Notes: generated by a model from the letters alone, not told the origin. Shown: positions 39,778 through 49,731, counted from the first letter of the stretch. The stretch is DNA of 64,000 nt from Helicobacter fennelliae (GCF_900451005.1 NZ_UGIB01000001.1:558001-622000); one strand, 5' to 3'. Translations and numbers: made by a program.

Positions 39778-40944
39778 TCATCTTTGATTGAAATCTACAA
39801 AATCTACAACTTGAAAGATTTTTTCTTCTTGAAAAACACTTTGTATTGTAATTTTTACATTATCGTATATGGGGTTTTCTATGATAATTATAGGATTTAT
39901 GCTCTCATCGCCACAGATGATTTTTCGTATATGCAATTCGCATTCATAAGATAGCGGATTATAAAGCATATCGACAATATCTTTGTATGATGTTTGTGCC
40001 AAAGTATTCAAAGAATCCAGCGTCAAATACACACTATCATCTTTTTTGCTGATTCCGATTAAGAGCTTTTGACAAAGTGGGGGGTTTTGAGATGTGGTAT
40101 TATGGGTAGCATTGTGAAATGTTTGAGTTGCAATTTGAGTATAACCCCAAAATATTTGCCCTGATTTACAATCCTTAGAATCTGAATGTGCCAAAATATA
40201 GCTTGGTATGACATTGCCATTTTGTGAGATTTTGCCTGATAAAAGCCTCCAAGTGATTTTTTTTCTTTGAGTGAGGATATAGTGCTGATTGTTTTTTTCA
40301 AGCATATCACGCAACGCAAAAATCTCTTGTCTTTCCTCAATACTTCCGGGTAGTTTTCTGCCTCCTATATCGCTTATCATCTCGAGACTCAAGCGGTTTT
40401 GCTTTTGTCTTTGCTGAGAAAGTGCAAAGGTGCAACCACAATAATTCTGTCTATATAAATTATCTTGCTTTGCAAGTTCATTTTGTCGCTGGACGCCACC
40501 ATTAGATCGGACATTGACTTTGATAAAATCTAAGCCCATTTGCATACCGATTTGATCGCCTTGCTTGTAGAGAATCTCTTGCTCTTTCATGGGACTCGAA
40601 AGCAAAGTGGTTGTAAATTTTTGCTCTCCTAATTCTTGGGCTTTTTTGGCACTTTCTGTGAGCCGAATGTCAAAACATTTCAAGCACCTCTCGCCTTTTT
40701 CTGGCTCATTTTCCATTCCCCTTACGCCCACAAACCAATGCCTATCATTATATGCACCCTCGATAAGTCGGATACCAAGCATATCACAGCTTCTTTGCAC
40801 ATCACTTAGCCGCAAATCATATTCAGATTTTGGGTGTATGTTTGGATTATAAAAAAATCCCACAAAATCTTCATCTGGATATTTCTTTTTAAGCTCACTT
40901 AAAAAATAATGACTATCCACCGAGCAGCAAATATGCACGAGCAT
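39778..40944 (-). CDS. queH: Epoxyqueuosine reductase QueH
   Basis: A 388-residue DUF208 protein catalysing the last step of queuosine formation in tRNA. The paired cysteines in LVHICCSVDSHYFL, then CLKCFDIRL, and YRQNYCGCTFALSQ fit the cluster and metal ligands described for QueH. The C-terminal 180 residues are an extension that I do not recognise beyond this family. The ATG overlaps the stop of the small membrane protein gene upstream (TAATG). The run continues upstream to rlmN and hisF. Intact. Confidence 0.92.
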   Translation of the reverse strand: MLVHICCSVDSHYFLSELKKKYPDEDFVGFFYNPNIHPKSEYDLRLSDVQRSCDMLGIRLIEGAYNDRHWFVGVRGMENEPEKGERCLKCFDIRLTESAKKAQELGEQKFTTTLLSSPMKEQEILYKQGDQIGMQMGLDFIKVNVRSNGGVQRQNELAKQDNLYRQNYCGCTFALSQQRQKQNRLSLEMISDIGGRKLPGSIEERQEIFALRDMLEKNNQHYILTQRKKITWRLLSGKISQNGNVIPSYILAHSDSKDCKSGQIFWGYTQIATQTFHNATHNTTSQNPPLCQKLLIGISKKDDSVYLTLDSLNTLAQTSYKDIVDMLYNPLSYECELHIRKIICGDESINPIIIIENPIYDNVKITIQSVFQEEKIFQVVDFVDFNQR

Positions 40945-41045
40945 TACAAATCCTTTTTGTTATTGACAAAATAAATATACACAGCCACGCTTACGATCAA
41001 AAATACAGCCAAAAATACCAACAATACAATTTCCAATGGTTCCAT
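40944..41045 (-). CDS. Small membrane protein (33 residues)
   Basis: ATG 41,045 lies behind AAGGAGTAAA and encodes MEPLEIVLLVFLAVFL followed by IVSVAVYIYFVNNKKDL, a single transmembrane helix with a positively charged end. The TAA overlaps the queH ATG, and the start is one base after rlmN. Perfect spacing between two conserved genes and a good ribosome site argue that it is real. No family is recognised. It is too short for most gene callers. Confidence 0.7.
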   Translation of the reverse strand: MEPLEIVLLVFLAVFLIVSVAVYIYFVNNKKDL

Positions 41046-41046
41046 T

Positions 41047-42162
41047 TTACTCCTTTATCGTTGTTTTATAAGTTGTTTCATGTGAAACGCAATCATCAAG
41101 ATGGATTTTTTTCTCACGAAGTTGCCCACAAGCAGCGGAAATATCAATCCCTCTAGATTCTCGAATAGTAGCAAGCAATCCCTTATTTGTCAAAAAATCT
41201 GCAAATACCCTCACTTTTTGTATATCGGGTCGCTGGAATTTGGTGCGAGCATGAGGATTAAACAAAATAAGATTGACTTTTGCGCTGATTCCATTGAGGA
41301 GCTTAAGGAGTTTTTTTGCACTTGTAAGATCATCATTGATGTCTTTAATCACCAAATACTCAAACATAACTTTTTTTCTCGTATCGATAGGAAACTTCTT
41401 CACTGCCTCAATAATATTTTCAATATTGTATGTTTTATTCATAGGAATAAGCTGTGAACGTAGCTCATCATCAACCGCATGCAAAGAAATCGCAAGCTGC
41501 ACGCTAAGCTTGAGCTCACCTAATTTATCTATAAAGGGGCTGATTCCGCTTGTCGATATAGTTTGTCTTTTTGGAGATATAGAAAGCCCGTCAAGCTCAG
41601 CGATGATTTGTATAGCTTTGACTACATTATCAAAATTATGCAACGGCTCACCCATTCCCATATAGACTATATTGACTCTCTTTTCTGGTGGAATCTTATT
41701 AAACTTTTTGAGATTGACAACTTGCTCGACAATCTCACCAGAATCTAAATTTCTTATAAATCCACCTTTTGCTGTCGAGCAAAAAGCACAGCCGACTTTG
41801 CAACCAATTTGACTTGAAATACAAAAAGTATATTTTTCGCTTTCCAATATTTTTCCATTTTGATCGATTTTTTTATCTTTCATTTTGAGAAAAACGCTCT
41901 CAAAAGTATGTCCATCTTTTGTTTTGAATAAATATTTTTTTGTCCCATCGACACTATGCTCTTGGGCTATACATTCAAGATTCTGAGCTGAAAACTCTTG
42001 GCTTAATTGCTCCCGCAATGTCTTTGGTAAATTCTGCATTGCCAAAAAATCTTTTTCATATTTTACATAGAGCCAATTATAAAGCTGTTTGGCTCGAAAT
42101 GAAGGAGAGCAAATGGCAGACAAATCAGATAAAGAATAACTATAAATATTTTTTGTATTCAT
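41047..42162 (-). CDS. rlmN: 23S rRNA/tRNA adenine-C2 methyltransferase RlmN
   Basis: A 371-residue radical-SAM methylase that modifies A2503 of 23S rRNA and A37 of some tRNAs. The cluster motif [21 protein letters not shown], the SAM-binding [17 protein letters not shown], and the catalytic Cys near the end in [13 protein letters not shown] are visible. The start overlaps the upstream phosphorylase-family gene by 23 bp. Length and motifs are normal. Confidence 0.96.
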   Translation of the reverse strand: MNTKNIYSYSLSDLSAICSPSFRAKQLYNWLYVKYEKDFLAMQNLPKTLREQLSQEFSAQNLECIAQEHSVDGTKKYLFKTKDGHTFESVFLKMKDKKIDQNGKILESEKYTFCISSQIGCKVGCAFCSTAKGGFIRNLDSGEIVEQVVNLKKFNKIPPEKRVNIVYMGMGEPLHNFDNVVKAIQIIAELDGLSISPKRQTISTSGISPFIDKLGELKLSVQLAISLHAVDDELRSQLIPMNKTYNIENIIEAVKKFPIDTRKKVMFEYLVIKDINDDLTSAKKLLKLLNGISAKVNLILFNPHARTKFQRPDIQKVRVFADFLTNKGLLATIRESRGIDISAACGQLREKKIHLDDCVSHETTYKTTIKE

Positions 42163-42697
42163 TTGCTATGTATTTCTCAAGCTCAATTTTTGCGCAACTT
42201 TGATTAATCAAAAAATCTCTATGCGCATTTTCATTGCAATAATTTGTGATACAAAAAATTCCACAAGCAGGAATATAAAATTCCTGTGCCACTCTCAAAA
42301 CAGCAAAAAATTCCATATTTTCTATAAAGATTCCAGCATTTGTCATTTTGTTGGATACATTAGAATTGGTCGTGATGTAGTTTGAAGAATTGACTAAAAT
42401 ATGAGAATATGTTTCATGTGAAACTCCGGGCTGACTCTCAATCGCTATGCAATTTTCAAGCGGTGTATAACACTCTCCAAATAAAAAACCTGATTCGATT
42501 TGGGTCGCTTGAGTGCTCGTGCAAATAGAAAGCAATGGAATATCATAAGAATACGATCCTGCTGTGCCGACAAAAGTAACTTGCTTGACATTTTCTTTGA
42601 GACAAAGCTGAGTCAGTCCGATACTTGCCTCGACAAGTCCAACACCAATCGGTATGGCATATTTAATCATTTCATTTCGTCCAGCGCAAATTAACAT
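42140..42697 (-). CDS. Purine-nucleoside phosphorylase/nucleosidase superfamily protein
   Basis: A 185-residue member of the PNP/MTAN fold, shorter than usual (230-240). It begins [20 protein letters not shown] with the glycine-rich phosphate/base region [16 protein letters not shown], and shows [19 protein letters not shown] (the ENME-type substrate Glu motif, with E before the hydrophobic helix) and [14 protein letters not shown]. It probably cleaves or phosphorolyses a purine nucleoside, but the substrate is uncertain. It is 1 bp after hisF and overlaps rlmN. Intact. Confidence 0.8.
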   Translation of the reverse strand: MLICAGRNEMIKYAIPIGVGLVEASIGLTQLCLKENVKQVTFVGTAGSYSYDIPLLSICTSTQATQIESGFLFGECYTPLENCIAIESQPGVSHETYSHILVNSSNYITTNSNVSNKMTNAGIFIENMEFFAVLRVAQEFYIPACGIFCITNYCNENAHRDFLINQSCAKIELEKYIANEYKKYL

Positions 42698-42698
42698 C

Positions 42699-43490
42699 TC
42701 AAATCCTTATGGGAATATTTTGTTGTTTGAGGAATATTTTTAAATCGTGTATAGAGATTTCATTATTATGAAAAATACTCGCTGCCAATGCGGCATCAGC
42801 AAGATTTGCCTTAAAAATTTCTGCAATATCTTCCTTTTTGCCCGCTCCACCAGAAGCGATAATCGGACGACTTGTGCTTTGCCTCATTTGCTTCAATGTC
42901 TCAAGATCATAGCCTTGCTTTGTGCCATCAGTATCCATACTCGTCAATAAAAACTCTCCCGCTCCTTTGTCCTCACAAATTTTTGCCCAAGCACACATTT
43001 CAACATGTGTATTTTCACGCCCGCCTTTGATATAGACTTCTTTTTTGATTTGTTTTGCAGAATCTAACTTATCAGAATCTACCGCACTTCGCACATCAAT
43101 CGCGACAACGATACATTGAGAGCCAAATCGCTTCGCACCTTGCGTGATGAGATCTGGATTCTGGATTGCTGCGCTATTTAAGCTTATCTTATCAGCCCCC
43201 GCATCAAGAAGCAAATACATATCCTCCAAATCTCTAATGCCCCCACCAATAGTCAGCGGAATATAGACATATTTAGAAATCTGTTTAATCAGCTCCACGA
43301 TGATCTTTCTATGCTCAAAAGTCGCTGTAATATCCAAAATCACAATCTCATCTGCTCCAGCGTCATTATAAAATTGTGCCAATGCGACAGGATCGCCCAT
43401 ATCTTTTAAGCCGACAAAATTCACACCCTTTACAACAGAACCATTTTTAATATCTAAACAAGGAATAATTCTCCGAGCAAGATTATCCAT
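42699..43490 (-). CDS. hisF: Imidazole glycerol phosphate synthase cyclase subunit HisF
   Basis: A 263-residue (beta-alpha)8 barrel that uses ammonia from HisH to make IGP and AICAR in histidine synthesis. RRIIPCLDIKNGSVVKGVNF (catalytic Asp), IPLTIGGGIRDLEDM, AIDVRS and LLTSMDTDGTKQGYDLE (second catalytic Asp) are seen. No other his genes are in the window. It is first in the minus-strand run to queH and divergent from rsmA. Intact. Confidence 0.97.
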   Translation of the reverse strand: MDNLARRIIPCLDIKNGSVVKGVNFVGLKDMGDPVALAQFYNDAGADEIVILDITATFEHRKIIVELIKQISKYVYIPLTIGGGIRDLEDMYLLLDAGADKISLNSAAIQNPDLITQGAKRFGSQCIVVAIDVRSAVDSDKLDSAKQIKKEVYIKGGRENTHVEMCAWAKICEDKGAGEFLLTSMDTDGTKQGYDLETLKQMRQSTSRPIIASGGAGKKEDIAEIFKANLADAALAASIFHNNEISIHDLKIFLKQQNIPIRI

Positions 43491-43588
43491 ATAATTTCCA
43501 ACTCCATTAATTTTTTAAAATCATACTTTGAATTTACAAATAATTAATGAAAAAATTGATACAATAATTTTCACATTTTTAAGAGGGA

Positions 43589-44386
43589 TTGATACTGCAA
43601 CCTGAAGCTAAAAAATACTTTGGGCAGAATTTCTTAAAAGATTCTGCCGCTCTTGATAGGATCGTCCAATCGGTCTCCGATATACGAGAAAATAATAAAC
43701 TCATAGAAATCGGGGTTGGCTTGGGTGATTTATCAGAAAGGCTATTGAGACTCTCGAGTCTAAAGACTTACGAAATCGATACCAATCTGTGTTCTTTTGT
43801 TTTGCGTAAATTTCAAAAATCACACAAAGATATGAAAAATAATTTCACATTAATCGAATGTGATGTGCTTTCACTTCCATTTCAGGAAGGTTGGCTTGAA
43901 AATGAAAAATATATTTTAGTATCTAATTTGCCATACTATATCGCGACACGAATTGTTATCAATGTCATCAAAGATCCATTATGCAGAGGATTTGTTGTGA
44001 TGACACAAAAAGAAGTAGCTCAAAAATTTTGTGCGAATGAAGCAGATAAGCAATTTTGTGCTTTAAGTGTTTTGGCACAAAGTGTCGGAGAAGTGCAGAT
44101 TCTCTTTGATGTGGCACCAGAGTGTTTTGAGCCTATGCCAAAAGTTTTTTCATCAGTATTTAAACTAACCAAATCCGATGAAACGCGCATTGAAGCAGGA
44201 TTTGAAAATATGCTCAAAATCGCTTTTAATGCGCCTCGAAAAAAGCTACTCAATAATCTAGCGACACAATATGACAAACCAAAACTAGAATCTATTTTTA
44301 CACAATTAGGTATTTCGCTTGATAAAAGACCGCACGAAGTTTCTACGCAAAACTATCACCATATTTACCAATACATAAAGGATTAG
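43589..44386 (+). CDS. rsmA: 16S rRNA dimethyladenosine transferase RsmA (KsgA)
   Basis: A 265-residue methylase that dimethylates two adjacent adenines of 16S rRNA helix 45. KKYFGQNFLKDSAALDRIVQ, the SAM motif LIEIGVGLGDLSERL and catalytic motif VSNLPYYIATRIV are typical. The start is TTG 43,589 behind AGAGGGA; the family N-terminus begins at once, so no earlier start is likely. It is the first gene of a plus-strand run rsmA-rnj-kdsD. A TACAAT box about 25 bp upstream is the likely promoter. Intact. Confidence 0.95.
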   Translation: MILQPEAKKYFGQNFLKDSAALDRIVQSVSDIRENNKLIEIGVGLGDLSERLLRLSSLKTYEIDTNLCSFVLRKFQKSHKDMKNNFTLIECDVLSLPFQEGWLENEKYILVSNLPYYIATRIVINVIKDPLCRGFVVMTQKEVAQKFCANEADKQFCALSVLAQSVGEVQILFDVAPECFEPMPKVFSSVFKLTKSDETRIEAGFENMLKIAFNAPRKKLLNNLATQYDKPKLESIFTQLGISLDKRPHEVSTQNYHHIYQYIKD

Positions 44387-44388
44387 CG

Positions 44389-46341
44389 ATGAATGAACCA
44401 AACCAAAATAACGAACCAAAAAAAAGATTTTTTCGTCCAAAATTTAAAAAGCCAGATTCTCAGCATACAGAGACAACTAAAGAAGCGCAACCTACGCAAA
44501 AAAGACAATGGCCAAACAAAAAGCCACATTCCCAAAGCCAAACCCATAGTGGCGCAAGAGAAGTGCAAGGAAGCAATGAAAGAGGCAATCTTGCATTCCA
44601 TAAAGATCTCAAAAAAGGCGTTGAAACCAACACTAGAATCCAAAAAAACAGCCTCAATCCACATAACAAACTTGATCTCAACACCAAAGCAAAAGTAAGG
44701 ATAACTCCTCTTGGTGGATTGGGTGAAATCGGCGGAAATATGATGGTAATGGAGACAGAAAATTCTGCGATAATAATTGATGTCGGAATGAGCTTTCCTG
44801 AAGAAAATATGCATGGAGTGGATATTTTGATTCCTGATTTTAGTTATTTGCAAACCATCAAAGACAAAATCGCTGGCGTTGTCATCACTCACGCACACGA
44901 AGATCACATTGGAGCTGTGCCATATTTATTCAAAGAATTGCAGTTTCCGCTTTATGGGACACCTTTGGCTCTTGGAATGATTGGCAATAAATTTGATGAG
45001 CATGGACTTAAAAAATTTCGATCATATTTTCGAGTCGTCCAAAAACGCCAACCCATTCAAATCGGAGATTTTGAGATTGAGTGGATTCACATCACGCACT
45101 CTATCATTGACTCATCAGCACTTGCTATCAAAACAGAAGCTGGGCTCATCATACACACTGGGGATTTCAAAATCGATCATACACCAATTGATAATCTTCC
45201 TACTGATCTTCACAGACTCGCACATTATGGCGAGCAGGGCGTTATGCTACTTTTAAGTGATTCGACCAATTCACACAAAACCGGTTGCACGCAAAGTGAA
45301 GCTGTGGTTGGACCGACATTTGATGCGCTATTTAAAAACGCAAGCGGAAGAGTGATTATGAGCACCTTTAGCTCAAATATCCACCGCGTCTATCAAGCCA
45401 TAACTTATGGTATCAAATACAATAGAAAAGTCTCTGTCATAGGGCGATCAATGGAAAAAAATATCGACATCGCACGAGAGCTTGGCTATATTAATCTTCC
45501 AAGCAATATTTTTATCGAGGCACACGAGATTGAAAAATACCCTGATAATGAAGTGCTTATCGTAACTACCGGCTCACAAGGCGAGACAATGAGCGCATTA
45601 TACAGAATGGCAACTGATGAACATCGCCATGTCAAAATCAAACCAAGCGATCTTATCATTCTTTCTGCCAAAGCCATTCCGGGCAATGAAGGTTCAGTCT
45701 CAGCGGTGCTTAATTTTCTTATGAAAGCAGGAGCGAGTGTCGCATATCAAGATTTCAGCGAAATCCATGTCAGCGGGCATGCCGCACAAGAAGAGCAAAA
45801 ACTTATGTTGCGTTTGATTAAGCCAAAATTTTTCCTTCCTGTGCATGGCGAATACAACCATGTCGCCAAACACAAAGATACTGCAATCAAATGTGGGGTG
45901 CTTGAAAAAAACATATATCTTATGGAAGATGGCGATCAAATCGAGGTCAATCCAAGCTATATGCGCAAAGTGCGTAATGTAAAATCTGGCAAAATCTTTA
46001 TCGATAATCAAGCCAATAAAGAAATCGATAATCTCACAGTCCAAGATCGAAATGATCTCGCACAATCTGGAATGGTTAGCATAGTTTTATTTATCAACAA
46101 AAACGAGCAAAAAATCCGATCACTAGAGCTTCAAACAATCGGCGTAGTCAGCACAAAAGAGCAAAAAGAAACGCACAAAGAGATAGAAGGCACACTTGAA
46201 ATGGCTATCCGAAGTATGAAAAAAGAAACGCTTAATGACAAAAAATTGCTTGAAAACGAAGTGCGCAATTTGATACGAAAGTTTCTTTTCAAAAAAATCA
46301 AAAAATATCCAATTATTCTTACACATATTTTCACAGCATAA
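44389..46341 (+). CDS. rnj: Ribonuclease J
   Basis: A 650-residue metallo-beta-lactamase/beta-CASP RNase. A basic, disordered N-terminal extension of about 95 residues (KKRFFRPKFKKPDSQ) is typical of Helicobacter RNase J. The catalytic core has VRITPLGGLGEIGGNMMVME and VVITHAHEDHIGAVPYLFKE (HxHxDH). LIIHTGDFKIDHTP, MSTFSSNIHRVYQAI and HVSGHAAQEEQKLMLRLI follow, with the last His in FLPVHGEYNH. It degrades mRNA, in H. pylori as a complex with the RhpA helicase. It follows rsmA by 2 bp. Confidence 0.96.
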   Translation: MNEPNQNNEPKKRFFRPKFKKPDSQHTETTKEAQPTQKRQWPNKKPHSQSQTHSGAREVQGSNERGNLAFHKDLKKGVETNTRIQKNSLNPHNKLDLNTKAKVRITPLGGLGEIGGNMMVMETENSAIIIDVGMSFPEENMHGVDILIPDFSYLQTIKDKIAGVVITHAHEDHIGAVPYLFKELQFPLYGTPLALGMIGNKFDEHGLKKFRSYFRVVQKRQPIQIGDFEIEWIHITHSIIDSSALAIKTEAGLIIHTGDFKIDHTPIDNLPTDLHRLAHYGEQGVMLLLSDSTNSHKTGCTQSEAVVGPTFDALFKNASGRVIMSTFSSNIHRVYQAITYGIKYNRKVSVIGRSMEKNIDIARELGYINLPSNIFIEAHEIEKYPDNEVLIVTTGSQGETMSALYRMATDEHRHVKIKPSDLIILSAKAIPGNEGSVSAVLNFLMKAGASVAYQDFSEIHVSGHAAQEEQKLMLRLIKPKFFLPVHGEYNHVAKHKDTAIKCGVLEKNIYLMEDGDQIEVNPSYMRKVRNVKSGKIFIDNQANKEIDNLTVQDRNDLAQSGMVSIVLFINKNEQKIRSLELQTIGVVSTKEQKETHKEIEGTLEMAIRSMKKETLNDKKLLENEVRNLIRKFLFKKIKKYPIILTHIFTA

Positions 46342-46351
46342 TGGATACACA

Positions 46352-47317
46352 ATGGATTATAGTCAAATTGCCAAAGAGATTTTAGAGCAAGAAGCAAAAG
46401 AGCTTTTAGATTCTGCAAAAAAATGTAGCACAATCCAATGGGATAAAATCATCACAGCAATCCTAGAATCTAAAGGCAAACTCATCGTGTGTGGAGTAGG
46501 AAAAAGTGGTCATATCGGAGCAAAAATTGCCGCCACACTCGCTAGCACTGGGACACCAAGCTTTTTTCTCCACCCGACAGAAGCCTTGCATGGTGATTTA
46601 GGAATGATCCAAAAAGAAGATATTGTTTTGGCTATCAGTTATAGTGGCGAAAGCAGTGAGATTCTAGAGATTTTTCCTCATCTCAAACGTCTAAGCAAAG
46701 CCACTATCACGATGAGTAAATCCATAGATTCTCCATTGAGTCGGCTTGGGGATTATTTTCTGCCGATTGCTATCTCCAAAGAAGCTTGCCCGATCCAAAC
46801 AGCTCCGATGAGCTCAACAACGCTCACGCTTGCAATGGGTGATGCTTTGGCCGGGTGCTTGATGAAGGCACGAGGCTTCAGTAAAAAAGACTTTGGCAAT
46901 CTCCACCCCGGCGGAAGTCTTGGCAAAAGGCTTTTTATCAAGATTTCAGATATTATGCAAACAACAAACCTTCCGATCATCACACCAGAAACTCCACTCA
47001 AAGATGCAATTGTCATTATGAGTGAAAAAAGATTGGGCAACGCAATAATCGCAAAAGATAATACACTTGTAGCAGTTCTAAGCGATGGAGATTTGCGAAG
47101 GGCAATGATGCGTGATGATTTTGATGTAAATGCGCCAGCACTACATTTTGCGACACACAACCCAAAAGTATGCACCAACAAAGATCAGCTCGCAAGCCAA
47201 ACGCTAGATTTTATAGAGCAAAACAAAATCCAGCTTTTAGTCATTGTCGATGAAAACAATAAAATTTTAGGTGCTGTGCATATACATACGCTTATTAGCA
47301 TAGGAATCAAACCTTAA
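46352..47317 (+). CDS. kdsD: Arabinose-5-phosphate isomerase KdsD/KpsF
   Basis: A 321-residue protein with an N-terminal SIS domain (LIVCGVGKSGHIGAKIAATLA, ISYSGESSEILEI) and two C-terminal CBS repeats (SDIMQTTNLPIITPETPLKD, FIEQNKIQLLVIVDENNKIL). It converts ribulose-5-phosphate to arabinose-5-phosphate for Kdo and lipopolysaccharide synthesis. It starts 10 bp after rnj and belongs to the same run. Intact and of normal length. Confidence 0.95.
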   Translation: MDYSQIAKEILEQEAKELLDSAKKCSTIQWDKIITAILESKGKLIVCGVGKSGHIGAKIAATLASTGTPSFFLHPTEALHGDLGMIQKEDIVLAISYSGESSEILEIFPHLKRLSKATITMSKSIDSPLSRLGDYFLPIAISKEACPIQTAPMSSTTLTLAMGDALAGCLMKARGFSKKDFGNLHPGGSLGKRLFIKISDIMQTTNLPIITPETPLKDAIVIMSEKRLGNAIIAKDNTLVAVLSDGDLRRAMMRDDFDVNAPALHFATHNPKVCTNKDQLASQTLDFIEQNKIQLLVIVDENNKILGAVHIHTLISIGIKP

Positions 47318-47339
47318 AACAAGCAAAAGGAGTAGAATT

Positions 47340-47579
47340 ATGTTTGAAAAAATCAATGAAATTATCGCTAGAATCGAAGAGATTCGAGATGAGATACAGA
47401 TTCTGCTTGGAATGGGTAAAATCAGCTTTGTGGATTATATTATGATTAAACGTGGCTCTATGGATATGCCCGAGCATTTGCAAATGTCTGTTTTGGGGCA
47501 GATAAACGAACAAGTCGATAAACTCAAAGAGCAAATCGACTTACTCAATAAAATCAAACGCGAAATGCTTGTTTTTTAA
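47340..47579 (+). CDS. Small conserved-looking hypothetical protein
   Basis: A 79-residue protein rich in Glu, Ile and Lys with predicted helices: FEKINEIIARIEEIRDEIQI at the start and GQINEQVDKLKEQIDLLNKI near the end, probably coiled-coil. I do not recognise a family. AAAAGGAGTAG precedes ATG 47,340, and it lies 22 bp after kdsD, so it is likely the last gene of that run. The frame is intact and codon use resembles neighbours. Its function is unknown. Confidence 0.75.
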   Translation: MFEKINEIIARIEEIRDEIQILLGMGKISFVDYIMIKRGSMDMPEHLQMSVLGQINEQVDKLKEQIDLLNKIKREMLVF

Positions 47580-47610
47580 TCAAATCCAACTACTTTGGCA
47601 CTCTCTCAAA

Positions 47611-48418
47611 CTATAATACAAAAGGTCGATTCAGCCCGATACCAATCTCAAGCATAAGCACGAAATTATGAGTCGTAGGATAATAAAAAGCGGGCGTATC
47701 AATAGGATTCATATGATAATAAATACCCTTAAGATTCATATAAAAATCCGGCGTCTCAAAAATACTTTTGGCTCGCTGGCACCTCTTGTGCCATAGCATT
47801 TCCTCTACGCAATATTCCAAAAGAAGCCTCGATCCTATAACTACCATCAAATCTCTTGCTAGCCCTTGCATCGGATACATAATAGCGATGTCTCACATTA
47901 GTAGTAAAGCTCACTCTAGATTCTAGTCCAAATGTCTGCGTTAGCAAGGTGCGATTAAAAATACCTCCACCTATAAAAAACATATAATTTGCAAACCGCG
48001 TATTTGTATCATCAAGTGCTACATCATAAGATTCAAGAGGCATGGCAAAGTAAATAAAAGTCGGTGTTCTCAAAGAGCCAAGATTTATCCCGATACGAGG
48101 CTCAACAGCCAAAAGCTAATTTGTGTCTTTTTTGGACGCACCGCCTTGCTTCATATCAAGATAAGAAGCCCCATATCCACCTCTAACAACACCTCCAAAA
48201 TAAAACCACTTGAAATAATGATCATCTGATAGTGATAAATACCCGCCTACATTATCTGAAGTTACAGCATTAGAGCCAAAGCTTGAATAATACCCTCCAA
48301 TCCCCAAACGCCCATCTTCACAATAAAAATCCTCAGAGCATTTATATGCCAATGCGCTACCACACAATAAAGCAACACATAATACATGGTTTATAGCAAG
48401 CTTGCAAATATTCATCAC
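47611..48418 (-). pseudogene. Outer-membrane beta-barrel protein, broken
   Basis: ATG 48,418 begins a Sec signal peptide (HVLCVALLCGSALA) followed by a mature barrel-like protein with alternating hydrophobic and aromatic segments (RLGIGGYYSSFGSN, WFYFGGVVRGGYGASYL). An in-frame TAG at 48,116-48,118 interrupts it. The same frame continues LLAVEPRIGINLGSLR and TPTFIYFAMPLESYDV to about 47,780, where a one-base frameshift precedes the final strands (NFVLMLEIGIGLNRPFVL, with a membrane-type end). The reassembled length is about 268 residues. It looks like a Helicobacter outer-membrane protein. It is the only broken gene in the right half of the core block. Confidence 0.68.
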
Positions 48419-48526
48419 ATCTCCTCAATCATCAAAAATAAAATGGATTCATACTATACTATAAATGCTTAAAATCTATATAAAGTCAAAATCATGAAAA
48501 TAAAAAGTGATATGAAAGACAAAAAG

Positions 48527-48602
48527 TGGTGGCTCGAGGCGGAATCGAACCACCGACACGGAGATTTTCAGTCTCCTGCTCTACCGACTGAGCTATCGAG
48601 CC
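48527..48602 (-). tRNA. tRNA-Phe (GAA)
   Basis: The minus strand folds as a standard 76-nt cloverleaf. Acceptor arms GGCTCGA/TCGAGCC pair, the D arm contains AGCTCAGTCGGTAGAGC, the anticodon loop CTGAAAATC gives GAA, and the T arm contains GGTTCGATTCC. The 3' CCA is encoded. Confidence 0.97.
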
Positions 48603-48771
48603 TTATATTTGAGAGATAAAAGATTTAAAAATAGGATTTTGCCTAAGATTGTTTAAAAATTTGCTTAAACGATGAAAATCTGTTAGAATGCGACTTTAAA
48701 ATTAACGATAGACAATATGGATTCTAGTGAAATACAAATTACAAGGATTCCAAAACATACAAAGCAGAATC

Positions 48772-48949
48772 TAGAATCTATGCAAACACAAAAAGCAAAT
48801 GATAAAACCAGTGTAAAGAAATTCTAGATTTTTGAATAAATTTTGGGGTTTTGCAAGGTGAGCGAATGAGTCACTACTTTTCGTGCGTCGCTAATTAAGA
48901 GAGCTGAAGCAATCCGCAAAACCTACTAAAAAGCTAGAATTTAGAATCT
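48772..48949 (-). repeat. 178-bp inverted repeat, right copy
   Basis: This is the reverse complement of 29,747-29,924, with 101 bases identical and about a dozen mismatches in the remainder. It lies between tRNA-Phe and xth. A third, much more diverged relative may start at about 12,805. Confidence 0.85.
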
Positions 48950-48972
48950 AGATTTTCAAACAAAGGAAAAAT

Positions 48973-49731
48973 ATGAATCTTATATCATGGAATGTCAATG
49001 GTCTGCGCGCGTGTATGAACAAGGGCTTTATGGAGTTTTTTAACGCCATTGACGCTGATGTCTTTTGTATCCAAGAATCTAAGATGCAGCGCGATCAGGC
49101 AAGCTTTGACTTCCCGCGCTATGAGGAGTATTGGAACAGCGCGCAAAAAAAAGGCTACTCAGGCGTGGCGATCTTTAGCAAGACAAAGCCCTTAAGCGTC
49201 TCCTATGATATGGGTATCGCACACCACGACCTTGAGGGGCGCATCATCACTGCTGAATACAAGGACTTCTATCTTGTCAATGTCTATACGCCAAACAGCA
49301 AGCGCGAGCTTGAGCGGCTAGAGTATCGTATGGAGTGGGAAGATGACTTCCGCGCGTTTGTCAAGAATCTCGAGAAAACAAAGCCTGTGGTAATCTGTGG
49401 CGATCTCAATGTCGCACACAAAGAAATCGATCTCAAAAACCCCAAGACAAACCGCAGGAACGCAGGCTTCACCGATGAGGAGCGCAAGAAATTTAGCAAA
49501 CTTTTAGATTCTGGCTTCACAGATACCTTCCGCTACTTCTACCCAGATAAAGAGGGTGCATATAGCTGGTGGAGCTACATGGGCAAAGCGCGAGAGAACA
49601 ACACCGGCTGGCGGATTGACTACTTTTTGTGCTCACAGATTTTAGATTCTAGGCTCAAAGACGCTAGAATCTATCCTGAGATAATGGGGAGCGATCATTG
49701 TCCTGTCGGGCTTGAGATTGATATTTCATAA
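48973..49731 (+). CDS. xth: Exodeoxyribonuclease III
   Basis: A 252-residue endonuclease/exonuclease/phosphatase-fold AP endonuclease for base-excision repair. ISWNVNGLRACMNKGF (Asn), FCIQESKMQ (metal Glu), VNVYTPNSKRELERLEYR, VICGDLNVAH (Asp-Leu-Asn) and MGSDHCPVGLEI (catalytic Asp-His) appear in order. ATG 48,973 follows AAAGGAAAA. The stop overlaps the ynfA ATG (TAATG). Codon use is more GC-rich than the core genes to the left. Intact. Confidence 0.96.
   Translation: MNLISWNVNGLRACMNKGFMEFFNAIDADVFCIQESKMQRDQASFDFPRYEEYWNSAQKKGYSGVAIFSKTKPLSVSYDMGIAHHDLEGRIITAEYKDFYLVNVYTPNSKRELERLEYRMEWEDDFRAFVKNLEKTKPVVICGDLNVAHKEIDLKNPKTNRRNAGFTDEERKKFSKLLDSGFTDTFRYFYPDKEGAYSWWSYMGKARENNTGWRIDYFLCSQILDSRLKDARIYPEIMGSDHCPVGLEIDIS

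Noticed and set aside
44383-44907. Minus-strand open frame of 174 codons opposite the start of rnj
   Set aside because: It mirrors the Lys/Gln-rich N-terminal extension of RNase J; aromatic-rich antisense translation with no start context.
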